Shown piece after piece: positions 11,830 to 24,275 of a stretch of DNA of 64,000 nucleotides; the first letter of the stretch is position 1; each line of letters opens with the position of its first letter. The translations under genes were made by a program, and so were the position numbers. The DNA is from Opisthocomus hoazin (taxonomy: Eukaryota > Chordata > Aves > Opisthocomiformes > Opisthocomidae), in NCBI RefSeq assembly GCF_030867145.1, contig NC_134440.1:1550001-1614000 (forward strand). The letters are read 5' to 3'. The notes below the pieces were generated by a model, which saw only the letters and a list, made by a program, of their open reading frames with translations, was not told where the DNA came from and ran no database searches.

Positions 11830-14800
11830 AATTGCACGCCTCAGCGATCTGAGAGGGGAATTCAGTCAGCCTTAGCCTTGGGCATCAACCCACCTTCATC
11901 TTGGGCCTGATCTGGGGTATCTGACGTCTTCTAAACCCAGAGCCCATTTTAACCCATTGCCTTTGAGCTGGAAGCTACAGGGAGCATACCTACCCTCATC
12001 ACTTTGCCTGCCAGTGTGCCCTTCTCTTGCAGCTCATATTTGTTGTTATGCACTTGCAAACTCTCATGATTTTTATCATGAGCCCTGCAAGAACAAGATT
12101 TCTTTCACTCGATGTACCAGTTCCAAAGACCATGCAGTGGCGTTTGAGGATCCTCCTGTTCTTTCTCAGTAGATGTGGTCCTGGCTAATAGAGCAAAATT
12201 GGTGTGAGTACATTTATAACACCAGACTGGTCATGGCTATGTGAGGGCAAGAGGTTGTTACGGCAGCTTCATGAGCAGCATGACTGCTGCTGTTGCCATG
12301 AGATCTCTGTTTTGCACTGGCTGCTGACTTAGAGCTCTGCTTTGTACAGCAAAAGACACCATTTTAAGTGTTTCCTTACAGATGTAATTGTTCATCATTA
12401 AATTGGGGAGTTTGTTGTACCTTACCAGACAGTGTGAGAGAAGCTAGGACACTTCCTTGACCCTGGGTCAAAGGCTCACTTTCCCTGTGATGCATTGAGG
12501 GTGGATGGACACAGGGATGCAGGTTTGTGATTCTGCCCCTTCACTGGCAAGAGATAACGCGATGACACCTCTCTGGAGTTGGTCTTGTTCCTCTGGTAAG
12601 GGTCATGTCTGAGCTTGTGACAGTGAGTGCTGCCCCTGCCTTGGCAGGCAGTGATTTTTAAATGCCAACAGGTGTCAGGTGCCTTTCTGCAGTGCATGGC
12701 AGTGATCTGTCTTCCCTGGCCCAGGCCCTGTGGCAGCTGCACCTCCTCCTCCTCCAGCCTGTGGTGAGAGGGACCGTGCTGGAGGAAAGACTGGTGGCAA
12801 ATCACTGAACACGCTCCCCTCAGGATGCCCCCTTGCCTCCCCACTGGCACCAGTACACAGGATCCAGTGAGAGATGGGAGATGGGCAAGTCTGTGGACTT
12901 GCCCCAGGAAGTGGTTCCTTCCTTTGGCTGTGACGACATGGGGCTGCTACGTCCTTGCTGCCCTCACTGACTGCGGTAAATATGCTTTCCTATCTGCCCC
13001 CAGTGCCACAGGGCAAACCCCATTCTTAAGCTAAAAGCTGCCATTCTCGTGCAAAGGCTGCAGCAGCTGGAGCTTCGAGGAAAACCCTGACGTGACAAAA
13101 GATTTGTACTGCACAGATAAGCAGTTGCAGCCTTTCCACTTGCAGATTTCCTAGCTGATAGCAGCTGTTAGCAGAAGCCCAAACCATGGACCCTTCTCTG
13201 TTTCCTCAGGGTGTAATGGGTGCTGAAGGCATAGGTGACACAGCTTCACTTTGTCCCAGAGAAGAACAGGGAGAACATAAGAGCAGACATCCAGGGCCAG
13301 ACTGCTGGCCATCTCCTCCCACTGACAGAGATGGCTAGTGGGAGCATCGGTAAGATGAGGAGAACAGGGCAAGCATCCCGTTCCCTTGAATTACATGCGG
13401 TTTCTATATGGTTAAAATTCCCCACTGGGTTTCCCCGCTGCAAACCAGTCTGGTCTCCTCTTGAGCTTGCACAGACAGCTATCATTCTGCACCAGGGAGT
13501 TCTACAGCTCTGTTATTTACCAATGCACTCTCTCTGCCCCTTGTCTTCTTCTCCAGGAAAGTGTCTAGCACTCTCCTATCTGTATATGAAAGATGTCATC
13601 AGAAACTAGCTGGAATAAAGGTGACTAGGGCCTATATTATATAAAGGCTCAGAGTTTCGTCAGGTTGCTTTACATCCACTGCAGGCCATGGAAGGAAGGG
13701 CTGGTGCAAGTTATTCAGATTCTACTGCAGGGTCTGGCTGAAAATGGTGCTGCAGCATCCTTTGTGGGGAGGAGAAGTTGCCTCTGAGCATCACCTGGCT
13801 GAGGGGAGAGTCGTAAGCCCTTTTGGTTTTGTGCTACTGCAAGAAGTTTCTGCTTGTGCTGTACTGCTGAGGCTGGGCTCGCCTTCCTGAGAGGGACGGA
13901 AACATGCCCACAAGCTCCAAGGCTAGGGCTTGCCCTTGCCTTCCCCAGGGAAAGAGTCGGGCTTTCCTGCTGTAGTTGGCATGGGAGGAAAGGAGGAAGT
14001 GGCATGGGGTCAGGCACTTTTGTGAACCCAGGTCCTTTATCAACCCTTTCAGTACAATCCTTTCAGAGACTGTATCAATGTCTCTACCCAGGACATCACG
14101 CTGCTGTTCAGGAGATGGAAGACTGTGGCTGCTGGAGGATGGCAAAGACTGAAAGCACTGGTATGCAACAGCTAGTTGTCTTGTCTCTGGGATCCTAAAA
14201 TCCTGTCCCTGGGATCTCAGCTGCCACCTGCCCTATGCCCAAGGGGTGGGCAGAAACAGCACAGTCCACAACAAGTCCAGCTCCCTTCACCTGCTGCAGC
14301 CTCTTACAGCTAAGACAGATGAAAAGATTAGCTTGGTTTACCCTGTGACCCAGCCCGCTGTCTTGGCTGCCCTATGTCCTGGGGTGCAACATCACCCAGG
14401 CACAAGGTCCTTGCAGAGGGGACAGTTATTACTTTGCAGGGAATGGCAGCTTTTGACCCCTGGTACCTGTTGACACACCACATCCTGGCTGTCAGCTGCT
14501 CCCAGGCAGGTGATGACGTTACTGAAGTTGGTGAATGGAGTATGTGCACATCACTTTTCCCAGTCCATTTCTACCTGGGCAGTTTCTCTTCCTGCAACAC
14601 ACTTACCCACATAACTCCAGGAAGGGCAACTGTAGATCTTGTCCTCCAAATCTGCCAGTAATTCAGTGGATGCGGAGCTATGACTGCCTCTGTCCCAACA
14701 GCCTGACCTCTCACTTTCACCAGCTAGACCATTCTTCCCTTCACCCAGGGGCAAGGTACAAGAAAGAAGACGTACACTGGGAAATGCAGCTCTGAGTTTA

Positions 14801-15121
14801 CTGTGGCTGTTTTAAGCAGAAAGGTTGAAGGTTATCTCTGAAGAAAACGGGGTCTGTTATAGCATGACCTCTTTCTGGTACCATCTGGGATGATCCCTGC
14901 TTCTGCCAGGGTGATTTAACGTGGCCCTGAACTGGCTGCCTGAGATGGGCAGGGAATGGGACAGCCAGCAGACTCAGAACAAAAAGGAAGGCCTTTTGTG
15001 TACCAATCAGGTCACTCGGGTTTCCAAGAAGAGAGGAGGGAGTCAAGCCTTCAGCAGGAGCAGGAAGGAAACCAGTGCAGTCTTCAGGGCTGCACCAATG
15101 CTGGACCGAGTGCAGCTGCTG
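11830..15121. other. Spacer between the two protease genes
   Basis: No third protease copy was found: I saw no further AAHC-type or GDSGGP-type exon on the minus strand. A weak AGTAAA at 14797-14802 (minus) is the nearest candidate poly(A) signal for the gene starting at 16824. No canonical AATAAA is seen on the minus strand within about 1 kb of that gene's stop codon. Confidence 0.45.
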
Positions 15122-16824
15122 CTACTTCTTCAGGGTTTTTTTGATCCAGGGCAGGTAGTTGGAGATGCGGGTGTAGACCCCGGGTGGGGTGTTGTACCCG
15201 AAGGAGACAATGCCTTGTGCCACCTTATTGCATACTAGGGGCCCACCAGAATCTCCCTGGGGACAGATGAGAGACTGGTTTTAGAGGCCTCTTCCCTGGC
15301 GGAACAGGTTTCACCCCTGTCCCTCCCTGCCCAGGTACTGCCAGTGGGGCTGTGTCCCAGCTCTGGCTCTGCGGCTCTTCTCCTGCCCCACATGCCCACC
15401 GAGCTGGAGGAGCTGTCTGGAGTAGGCGAGTTGGGGTCTACCCCTGGGACTGCGCACGGACAGCGGTGTCAGGGCATCCAGAGAGCCAGTCCACATGGGA
15501 CCTACAAATCAAATGCTTGTCACCTCTGCTGGGAACCAGCTAAGTCCGTGCCAGCAGTAGCCCCTGCTATCAGAGAGCCCATCTGCCCTGCAGCCAAACC
15601 TGCAGCCCATACCTGGCTGGAATCCCTGAGCTCGTGGAAGCTGCCAGCACAGACCATGCCAGTGCTGAGATGCGGATAGAAGCGGATGCATTTCCTGCGG
15701 CTGTAGATGGAGACTTTGGTTTCAAAGAGCTTGTTGGTTGCCTGGTTGTCATCAATCAGGCCCCACCCGGCTATGCTGCACTTGGTGCCCGTGGGAAGGT
15801 CGCTGCTGGTTTTGGGCAGTGGAATGGTCTTGACGTAGTCATTGAGAGTGGCCTTCACTGTCAGCTGGGAGAAAGCAAGGGTTTTTGGCGAGGGCTATGA
15901 GCAGAGCAGCTGAAGGACACTTAGTGTGCAGAGGTAGGGGAGGTCTAGCAGGACATACAGCACTGCAAGCTCTGCTGAGCCGCTGCAAATTGGGCATGTG
16001 GCTCCAAGCCCTGATGTTCCCTCCCAGGTCCCTCCCATTCCTGCCTGCCTCCAGCACTCATGGGCAGAAGCAGCTCATGGTTTGCAGAGGAAGCTAACGG
16101 CAAGAAAGTGCTCTGCCCAGACCCTGCTAGACCCACAGCCCCACTCTACCCTCCGACCCACTGCCTGCTGCCGGAGTCCCTTGCCTTGAGCAGCATGATG
16201 TCGTTAGACACGGTGTTGGGGTCATATTCAGGGTGCTGGTGGTATCTGAGAACTCCTCGGATCTGCTGGGTTGTTTCTGGTTCGTGGACGTTGTGAGCCC
16301 CCAGGATGACTGTGGCATTCCTGGCCATGGCAGCAGAGAGGAGAAGCAGGGAAAAGAGATTGGGTCTCACCATGTCCCTCCCCTTTTGCAGGCAGGTGGA
16401 GAGAGCTGCTCAGCGCAGGAGGAAGAGGAACCTACTCCAAAATTACTCCAGTGATGGACCTCACAGGTTAGGGGAGGAAGAAGGGAATAAAGCCCCTGTA
16501 TGAAGTACTTACCCCATGCAGTGTGCAGCTGTCATCACCCAGTCAGGGGCCACCAGGAAGCCTCCGCAGGTGAACTTCCCTACTTTCAGGAATGCCATGT
16601 AAGGGTGGGAGTGGGGCTGAGCCTCATGGCCCCCCACAATCTGATCTCGTAGAGCACCTGCAAGACACCCCACCACAGGATGAGCCGGTGGCTGCTGAGG
16701 TCAGAGCCCAGACCAGCAGCCTCACTTGCAGCAGCTTGTGGCACTCCAGCTTACTGATATTGCCCCATGGGCAGGAAAGCAGGAGCAGCAGGGCTAGCAA
16801 AGGCTGGGGCCAGGGCTGGCACAT
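15122..16824 (-). CDS. Granzyme/chymase-like serine protease, active triad
   Basis: Five coding exons on the minus strand: 16824-16755, 16657-16513, 16320-16185, 15864-15613 and 15256-15122. Phases are 1, 2, 0, 0 and the product is 245 residues. A signal peptide ([18 protein letters not shown]) is followed by a propeptide ending ALRDQ, then mature [11 protein letters not shown]. The triad is intact: AAHC (His57), NDIMLLK (Asp102), GDSGGP (Ser195). The segment RDSSQ-GDSGG places Asp at chymotrypsin position 189 and Ser at 191; no Cys is present near 220. The 191-220 disulfide is thus absent, as in granzyme B, chymase and cathepsin G, while Asp189 favours cleavage after Lys/Arg. N-glycosylation sites are NIS and NAT. 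Intron 3 starts with GC rather than GT. The predicted role is a secreted granule protease of cytotoxic, mast or myeloid cells. Confidence 0.93.
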
Positions 16825-16893
16825 CTCTTCCCACAGCTGGATACTGTTTCCAAGATATGTGGAAGTCTGAGTCTCCTAGTGCCCAAGGGCTGG

Positions 16894-16900
16894 TTTTATA
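16894..16900 (-). promoter_or_regulatory. TATA box of the active protease gene
   Basis: TATAAAA on the minus strand, 70 bases upstream of the ATG at 16824. Position and sequence mirror the sister gene's box. Confidence 0.75.
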
Positions 16901-16925
16901 CCCTGGGGCCAGCTCTACCCAGCAG

Positions 16926-16996
16926 CCAGGAAACCATGTGCGATGGCTTGATTGTGCTAATCAGAGCAGTGCAGCATCCCTGCAGGTCTATCTGCA
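16926..16996 (-). promoter_or_regulatory. Upstream motifs shared with the sister protease gene
   Basis: CCAGGAAACCA at 16926-16936 and TCTATCTGCA at 16987-16996 repeat words found upstream of the inactive gene, in the same order but with 61 rather than 34 bases between their starts. The second word reads AGATAG on the minus strand, a GATA-type site. Confidence 0.45.
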
Positions 16997-19900
16997 TCTC
17001 CTCTGCTCACGTGCCAACATGCCTTGAGGCTCTGATTGATGAGTGATAGAGCAGGACAGAAAGGCCAGGGCAGAGAGAGCATGGCATGCCACTGCCCCAA
17101 AGCCTCAGGGGTGCTGTCCAGGAGAGATGCCCTCGGTTATTTTTGAGGTGTGATTTAGCATTTCTCCTGCAGTGCCGCAGAGAGGGAACGTAGAGCCCTC
17201 TAAGAGGGACAGAGCCTGAGAGCGTGGAAGTGCCACTGGCTTGTGTGAGCGCTTGCAAGTTAGAGCAGCCAGGTCTCTAGCCAGCATGCTAGTTGCTAAA
17301 GCTGGAGCAGTGCTCTCCTTTCATGCCCAGTGAAGCTGTGGGCAGCTTCTAACCATTCTTAAGCAAAGCAGCTACTCCAAACCAGCTTTCTCTACTGTGC
17401 AGATTAACAACTTGCTATCGAAAGGGTGGGGAGAGCTGGGGACATAGGGCGTAATGCCTCCTTTTAATCCCTGGAGTACATTCAATCTGGTTCACCTAGG
17501 CAGGAATCCTCTCAAAGGCTCTGGCTGAGGTCACCACAGATTCTCTGCAGGCATCTGGTTTTGGGCTTGTAGCTGCAGCCAGGAACTGATGAAAAAACAA
17601 AACAGACAAAAGCAATAGAACAATTAGCACTCTGAGGCTTTAATGCCACCTCCTTCCCCTCCACCCCCTCTCCTGAATCCTTGGTCCTGCTATGGGAGTT
17701 TTTTCTATGCAAAGACCCTATTTGTGTGCCCATTCCCTGGGACACTTTCTGCCAACAGTCCTCAGGGGCCTGCAGGTCATTTGAAGAAAACGAGGCTTGC
17801 TTTAATACTAAATCTCCACCTCTGAAGCAGTCTCTGGTTACCAGTCCTAATGTAGGTCTGTGAGAAGGGGTTTAAACTCAGCTGTGCCTGCCCAAGACAT
17901 GATACCAGCTTTGTTTCCTGCTGAGTGTGATTTCAGGTTAAAAACCACGTACAGCTCCAAGCTTCCCAGCAAATGAGAGTGGATCAGGAGGAAGACCTGT
18001 CCTAAAAACCCCTTTGGCACACAGTAAGGTTGCTGATTTGTGGCAGACGTGCCCTGCAAGGGCAGTGGTGCCAGGCCTGGTGCAAGCACAGCGCTTAGGT
18101 GCTGTCATTGCTTCTGCCCATAGTGTGCCCAGCGAGCTGATGCTGGGTTGATTTTGCCATCTCAGATAAGATGCTCTCCAATGCCCTGACCCACAGGTCA
18201 GAGAGGCACAATACTCGTCTCTCCCAGCGCTTCCTCACCTGTCTGCTTGGGCCAGTCCTCATCATTCCCAGCCAGGGCTGGAAGTGTGGGACTCTGGGCC
18301 AGCTGAGAGCAGGGTACCGATGCTCATGCACTCAAGCAGGCTGACAGGGCAAGCGTCCCAGGAGGGCACCAGGGAAGCAGTTAGTCTGCATTGCTGGAAG
18401 GAAGGAGGGCATTTGAGGGAGAGCTGCGGTATGAGAAAGGAGAACCCCTGAAACAGTTCCTGGAAATAAAATCAGAGTATGTGTGTAGGTATAAACAAGA
18501 CAACAGATAAATGTATCCCTCTCTTACTGGCCAGAGCAGTTGCCAACACATCAGAAGAGCCACTGGGCTCATGGTAAGGCTGTACTAACTAGGGCAGAGC
18601 GGCCTGGGAGCATGGGCTATCCTGCATGCTAATCCTTAGGCGTCAGGGCTTTTGTTTGATTAAACTCCCAAACATAGGGCTCCCACTGTGCTCTGATCCC
18701 TAGTTTCTCTCTGTGAGCAGCAGCTCTCTCCATGAGTCTGTATCCTGCAGTACACTTGTGCAAAGCTCTTGCTTTCTCCTTGATTCCAGTGGTGCAGAGC
18801 TGAAAGCTCCAAGCTCAGATGCTTGTGGCCACTTGAGTTTACTTATTGCTCTGTAACAGCCAGTACCAGGGCCAGGCTACGCCACAGAGAGCAGAAACGA
18901 GACAGCAGTTCTCTGCCCCAAACTGCTCAGTATTCTTATGTATAGCAAGCAGGGAGGAGAAACAGCAGGAGAAGGAAGTGATGCAGAGGATGGTAAGCAG
19001 CAGAGCTTGGGATAAATTTATGCTCTCCAGACACAGTGCAGCAGCACCAGCCCTGCTGCCAGTAAACACATTGCCCCCACCCCAGGCAGGCAGCACTAAC
19101 CGCAGGGAGGTGTGTGGCTTGTCCTTCCTCTACAGTGCTCAGGTTAGATTTCAAACCAGCCCGATTTCCTCTGCATGGTGCTTGGCACCACACCCTGCCA
19201 GCCTAGCCCTTGTGCAGCCATCACCGTGCTGTTTATGCTGAGCCCTCCCTGGCCCGTTTGCTGGGTTAGGACCGGTTCCTCCCTGCCATCCCTGCATGAA
19301 CATGGGGAGAAACAGCTCTCAGCTGTGAGCCCGTGGCGACAAGTCTGGCATTTGAGCTAGGCCCTACCCCAGAGGGTGCAAAGGAGCGTTGATGAGCTCA
19401 CATGAGGGATTTTCTGTCCAGCGCAGGGGACCCTAGGCCGGAGGCTCCAGCCAGGTCTGTGGAGCAGCCTCATGGCCTTGGTCGTGCCACGCTGACCATG
19501 GCTGGCCATGCCACACTGAGTGGGGATAGCAGGAGCGCTGTACAGCTCCCTCCCTCCTGGGGACGTGTCTGCTCACTGGAGACATGGTTACAGGGCAGAA
19601 GATGCTAGGGAAAGCTGAGCTTGTCCCAGGCACAGCAAGAGAGCCGGTGCTGGACGTGGTGTTTGGAGACCAGGCACTGAGCTGGTCCAGCTTCTCCAGC
19701 CCCTCTGAGCTACCCAGGCCAAAATCCAGCCTCAGGGTGAGGAGGGATTGCTTCTCTGGCAATTGCCAGTGGCTGTCAGGAGCTGCATGAAATGCCACAC
19801 TGTAAAGAAGAAGCAAGACTCAGGAGTTTCTATTTGTGGCATACTCACTCTGGAGGGATGAGTGCCTCTAAAGCTCCCATCCTACACGCACTGAGCACTG

Positions 19901-22900
19901 GAAATGCTCAGTGACTTTCACTGCAGATCAGCTAAAGGGTCAAAATCTCAAACCTGTTGCAAAGGATGGAAAGGTGCAACACCATGGGAGACAATGTCTG
20001 GGCTGGCCCACTGATAATGTGTTTTATTGGGATGACTTCCAAGTAATTTTTTTTTTGGGGGGGGGAAATTTTATGCAGCTGTTTGCTTTCTGTTTAATGT
20101 TTTTGTGTCAAGGAAATACAAGTTTCTAAAGAAAAATCAGATAAAACTTTGCCACATAAGGTCATTAATATGGTCTAAAGGAGATGATCCTAAAACTTTC
20201 TGTTTCATGTTCTTGTTTTCCTTCAAATCCAGAGATGCGCTGCAGACACTCTTTTCCTACAGAGACCCGCCATCACCACCCAATTTCAATGAACTGATGT
20301 CCAGCCACAACTACTGTGTCTAGGACAATTTTTTGAGCACTGTGAAGTGCCAGGTCTCCAGGGTTTGGTGTCAGCCCAAGTCAGAGAGGCCTTGCTGGCT
20401 CTTCCCAGCTCCTCTGGGGCCAGAAGCATCCTGCCATGTTTGGGCTGGGACATGCCACTGGAAAGACTAGGATGTGCCACTGGAAAGATGACAGCCTGCT
20501 GCCACACAGCAGAAGACACCAAAGCTAGGAAATGCAACCAACCAACTGCCAGGAGCGATCATTTCTATACCCGCACAACACCACCCTTCCTGGACCAGAA
20601 AAACACCTGCGGGCAAATAGATGCTTTGGCTGATGTTGGGCTGTGCTGGGGCCACACAGCAGGGACAGGATGGGTGGGTGGGTGGGTGGGCAGGTGGGGA
20701 GCAAGCCTTGTGGGACAGAGATGGGGATGCTAGCTGTCTGTGGGCCAGCCTGGGAGTTGCCTGGCTACGCCCAGCAGGCAGAGCTCTCCACAGAGCTTCA
20801 CCCAGGGATTTTTTTAATCAGAATGTCTAAAAATACAAGTTTTAATCAGAACTGTGCAGCAGCACAGCAGGAAAACCTCAACAGAAATCACTGATATTTT
20901 ATCTTGCATTTGTAGCTTGCTGTCTTTCCCCTGCAGCTGCTCGTGGTCCCCCACGATCTGGAGCTGGACACCTTCCCGGGAACAAGTTGTGTCAAGGCAG
21001 GAGTGACGGGGCATGCCACTGGCTACAAGCCCAGGGAGACCGGCTCCAGGCTGCTGCTGCCCTGCTCCTCTCCGGGCATCCCTCTCTGCAGACAAACTGC
21101 AGAGCTTGGTGGGGAGATGCTTTTGTCTTCCTGTTGGCCTCAGTAGGAGCAGGCTGTGGAGGGTTCCAGAGCTTCTGCTGCTAAGGCATCTCATCTCAGC
21201 ATCCATGAACACCTGCCATGGCCACGGCTCTGGCAGGGGGTGAGGGGGCTGCAGCTGGCTCACATACCTCCCCTGCTCCTTCCAAGCCCTGCACTCAGCA
21301 GCTATCAGGCTGTTCAAGTAGATTGTGGTCTTGATTTGAAGGAAAGAGATGAGAAACATTGCAGGATGGGGTGTCCCTCCCCCGCCTCCCTTCATTTCAG
21401 AGAAAGAACATCTGAACTGAAACGGCAGCAAAGGAGAAGTACCAAGATAAAGCTCAGCCTGTGTCTGTGCAGATAGCAATGGGCAGCCACTGCAGAACAA
21501 CAGGAACTCTCCCTCGTGCGGGCGCCCAGCTGAGGGGAGCCTCGTTTGCTCCCAGCCATGGAGCTGGGGACTCCCTGCCTCGGATCTGGTAGCAAGAGCT
21601 CGGGGGGGATGTGGGTGGGGGACTGGACTTGTGCCAGCCAGAGAGGCCCCGCTCTGCTGAGCTGATTGCATGGAGTGGAGGGGACCCAAGTCCCCCAGGC
21701 TATGGGACTGTGCCCTCACTTGCTGTGAGATGGGAGCAGTGTTTGAGGTGTGTGCTGACTTGCCAGGAGGCAGGGAGGTCGGCAGGCTGTTGGGTGGCAG
21801 CAAGTGAGAGGGTGCTGGAAGGGCAGCAGCAAGGGCTGGGACATGGCCCAGGCAGCTTCCCTGAGCCAGTCCACCTCGTGAGGTGCAGTGAAACTGCATG
21901 GTGCCTTACAGCTACCTGGTCCCCTCCACTATGGAAAGGCCAAACAAGACAGGTCATAAGATAGAGCAAGGAACAAGGTTTTGTCTCACTGGAACAGCTC
22001 CTGACAAAATAATCAGTCCAGCCTTTTAGGCAGCACCTGCTGTGCTTGTGGAAGGGGCATTAGGAAGAGCCTACGATATGTTGCTGGTCCAGAGGACCTG
22101 GCACCCCATGGGTGAGTGTGTTGAGCTGTCCCAGCTGCTTATCTGCCTCAAGCCCTCCTGCCATCAAAAGCATTTGCTTCCCACCTGCCCCACATGCTCT
22201 GCAGATCTCCCTGACAAAGAGCTCGTTCCTGTCAGATCTCTTTCCTGAGACTGCTCATATGCTGCCAGCTATTTGAGAAGCTACTTAGGGCCCCTGATAA
22301 GGCAAGTTTCTTCATCCACTGGTCTTTTTGGGATGCCCCACCAGTTCTGCCCTGAGCAGACACATTAGCTGGAAGCTCAGACTTATAAATAAAATAAAGC
22401 AAGGGTGATGTGCAAGACCCACATTGACCCTTTTGATTCCAGTGCTATTCTGGGGACATCTGCCCAGCCCATATGGGAGCATGCTGAATGTGCAACCTTG
22501 CACTCCTCTTCTCCGGATTGCACTGCACTCATGGCCCAGCCTTCCTGCTGATTTCCGGTCCTTCAATCTTGGGGTCATCTGCTGACTTTATCAGGATTAG
22601 TTTCTTTCCATGCTGCTGATAGAAAAGCCCACAACACCAGCTGAAAGGGTGAATGTGGGGGGTGAGCCCTCAGCTTTTGATGAGAACCACTCTGGCTTGC
22701 ACATGACTTCCTGCAGCAGGAACCTCCTTTGCTTTTTCTGCTTGTCTATGCTGCGATCCAGGCTAGGATCTCTCCACTCATCAAGCAGTGGATGGACTCC
22801 CAGGACAGCTCCTTGCTTGCCATGCTGATGGAAGAAATCACTGCTCTTTGCTCTCAACCTGGGGACCTCCCCATGGCTTTGCGTCAGTCTGGACCAAGAG

Positions 22901-23274
22901 CACAAGTGAAAGCAGAAAGCAGGGCACAGCTTCTGCTGTGATCCTGGGTTAAAAGGTGCTTGGTCTTTCTTTTCTCTACGCCTCTTTGCAGCTGTTTTGG
23001 GTGGGGTCCATCCTGCACAGAAATGTGGTTGATGTTGTAACTTCCCTTTTTCCACTTTGGTAGGTAGAAGTCTCACTTATTTTGCACAAGGAGGCCTCCC
23101 AACTACCTACTCTGTGCTTGGCCTCAGACGAGAAGCTGGAGAGCACTGCTAGCTGCTGAACCTCCCTCTGGCAGCGAGAGCCTTCGGCCAGTCATGACAG
23201 GTGAGTCATAAGGCAAATTCAACAGCTGCAGTTGGGAACAGCACTTTGCAAGACAGGTCAATGACAGCCATAAA
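16997..23274. other. Gene-poor interval between the proteases and S1PR4
   Basis: About 6 kb without a supported gene. It holds a G/T microsatellite at 20671-20690. It also contains a 361-codon minus-strand ORF (20814-21899) that shows no domain, splice structure or family resemblance and is not called as a gene. Confidence 0.45.
20671..20690 (+). repeat. (TGGG)n microsatellite
   Basis: Five tandem TGGG units, followed by further G-runs. The plus strand could form a G-quadruplex. Confidence 0.85.
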
Positions 23275-23410
23275 CATTACAATCATGTCAGGACTCCTGG
23301 GTTCTGGTGTCAGTGCAGCCTCTTGCGCCTTCCGCAATGCCAGGCAAGAGGCAGCAGCTTTCTGTCTCGGTTTCCCTGTCTGTGACCTAGAAAATGGGAA
23401 GATCCTGAAC
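23275..23410 (+). mobile_element. Probable MIR/CORE-type SINE relic
   Basis: The order of words GGACTCCTGGGTTCTGGTG, GGTTTCCCTGTCTGTGACC and AAAATGGGAAGAT matches the central part of old MIR-like SINEs (CCTGGGTTC ... GTTTCC ... AAAATGGGGAT). It is highly diverged and 5'/3' truncated. Identified by eye. Confidence 0.5.
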
Positions 23411-24275
23411 CATCTCTTAGCAGGTGCTTGGAGAGCTGAAGGTGGAGGGTGCAGTGTCAGGGCACGTGCAGCGCTCTGACCAGCTGGTTTCCTTTGAACT
23501 GGGTGGAGCTGAGTCCTAGCTTCAGACACACAGGTATGTCTGAATTGCTGCACTGACAGGGCAGGACTTCGATGGACGTGTCCGGAGACACTGGCAGGAG
23601 CTGGGCCCACAGAGGAGTCCAGAGGGGTGAGAGCATGGAGCTTCCTCCTGGAGCAGGATGTATCTGGACATGGGTGGTACACAGGGCAGTTGATGAAGAG
23701 GCAGTTGCTCTCTGCCAGGCTCAGGGGTAAATTTAATGCCACAAAAGGCAAAGCACTTGGTGTCTCAGGCTGTCTAGGTGCTCTTACTAGCACTTGGCTT
23801 TGTTCAGCCCGACAGACCCTACCCATCCAGGTGAGAGGTGTTACCCTATTTGACCCAGCTGCCCTGGCTCAAAGGGGGGCCTGACACATTATTCCATTCA
23901 TGTCTCACCTTCACAACCACAGCAAAGCTGAGAATAGCCAGACCCTTGCAGAGAAATGATGACAGCTGTTAGAAATGATGTCAATACTCTAGCTCACAAC
24001 AGGAAACTTTATTAAACAACAGGAAGCCCATGCTTGTGCATGGACTTACAAAACACCTCACCCTCCTCTCCTCTTGCTCTTTCAGCGCTACGGGGCTGGC
24101 AGACACAGCTCTAACTCTCATCTCTACGCTGGGTTGGGCTGCTGGGATCAGAGCTGCTCCTGTGTGGTGGAGTCTCACAGCTCTCTCCAGCCTTCAGAGA
24201 GTCTGCTCTGCTCCAAACCCCACCTCAACCCTTGCTCCATTGTGCATCCCTTGGCTGCTGACCTAAGCTCAGAAG

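Noticed and set aside
11830-15121. Possible third protease copy between the two genes
   Set aside because: I looked for minus-strand exons with AAHC-, GWG- or GDSGGP-type motifs and found none.
20814-21899. 361-codon minus-strand ORF
   Set aside because: Long for chance even in GC-rich DNA, but Pro/Ser/Leu-rich, without domain, signal peptide, splice context or family resemblance; several plus-strand ORFs overlap it. Not called without conservation or RNA evidence.
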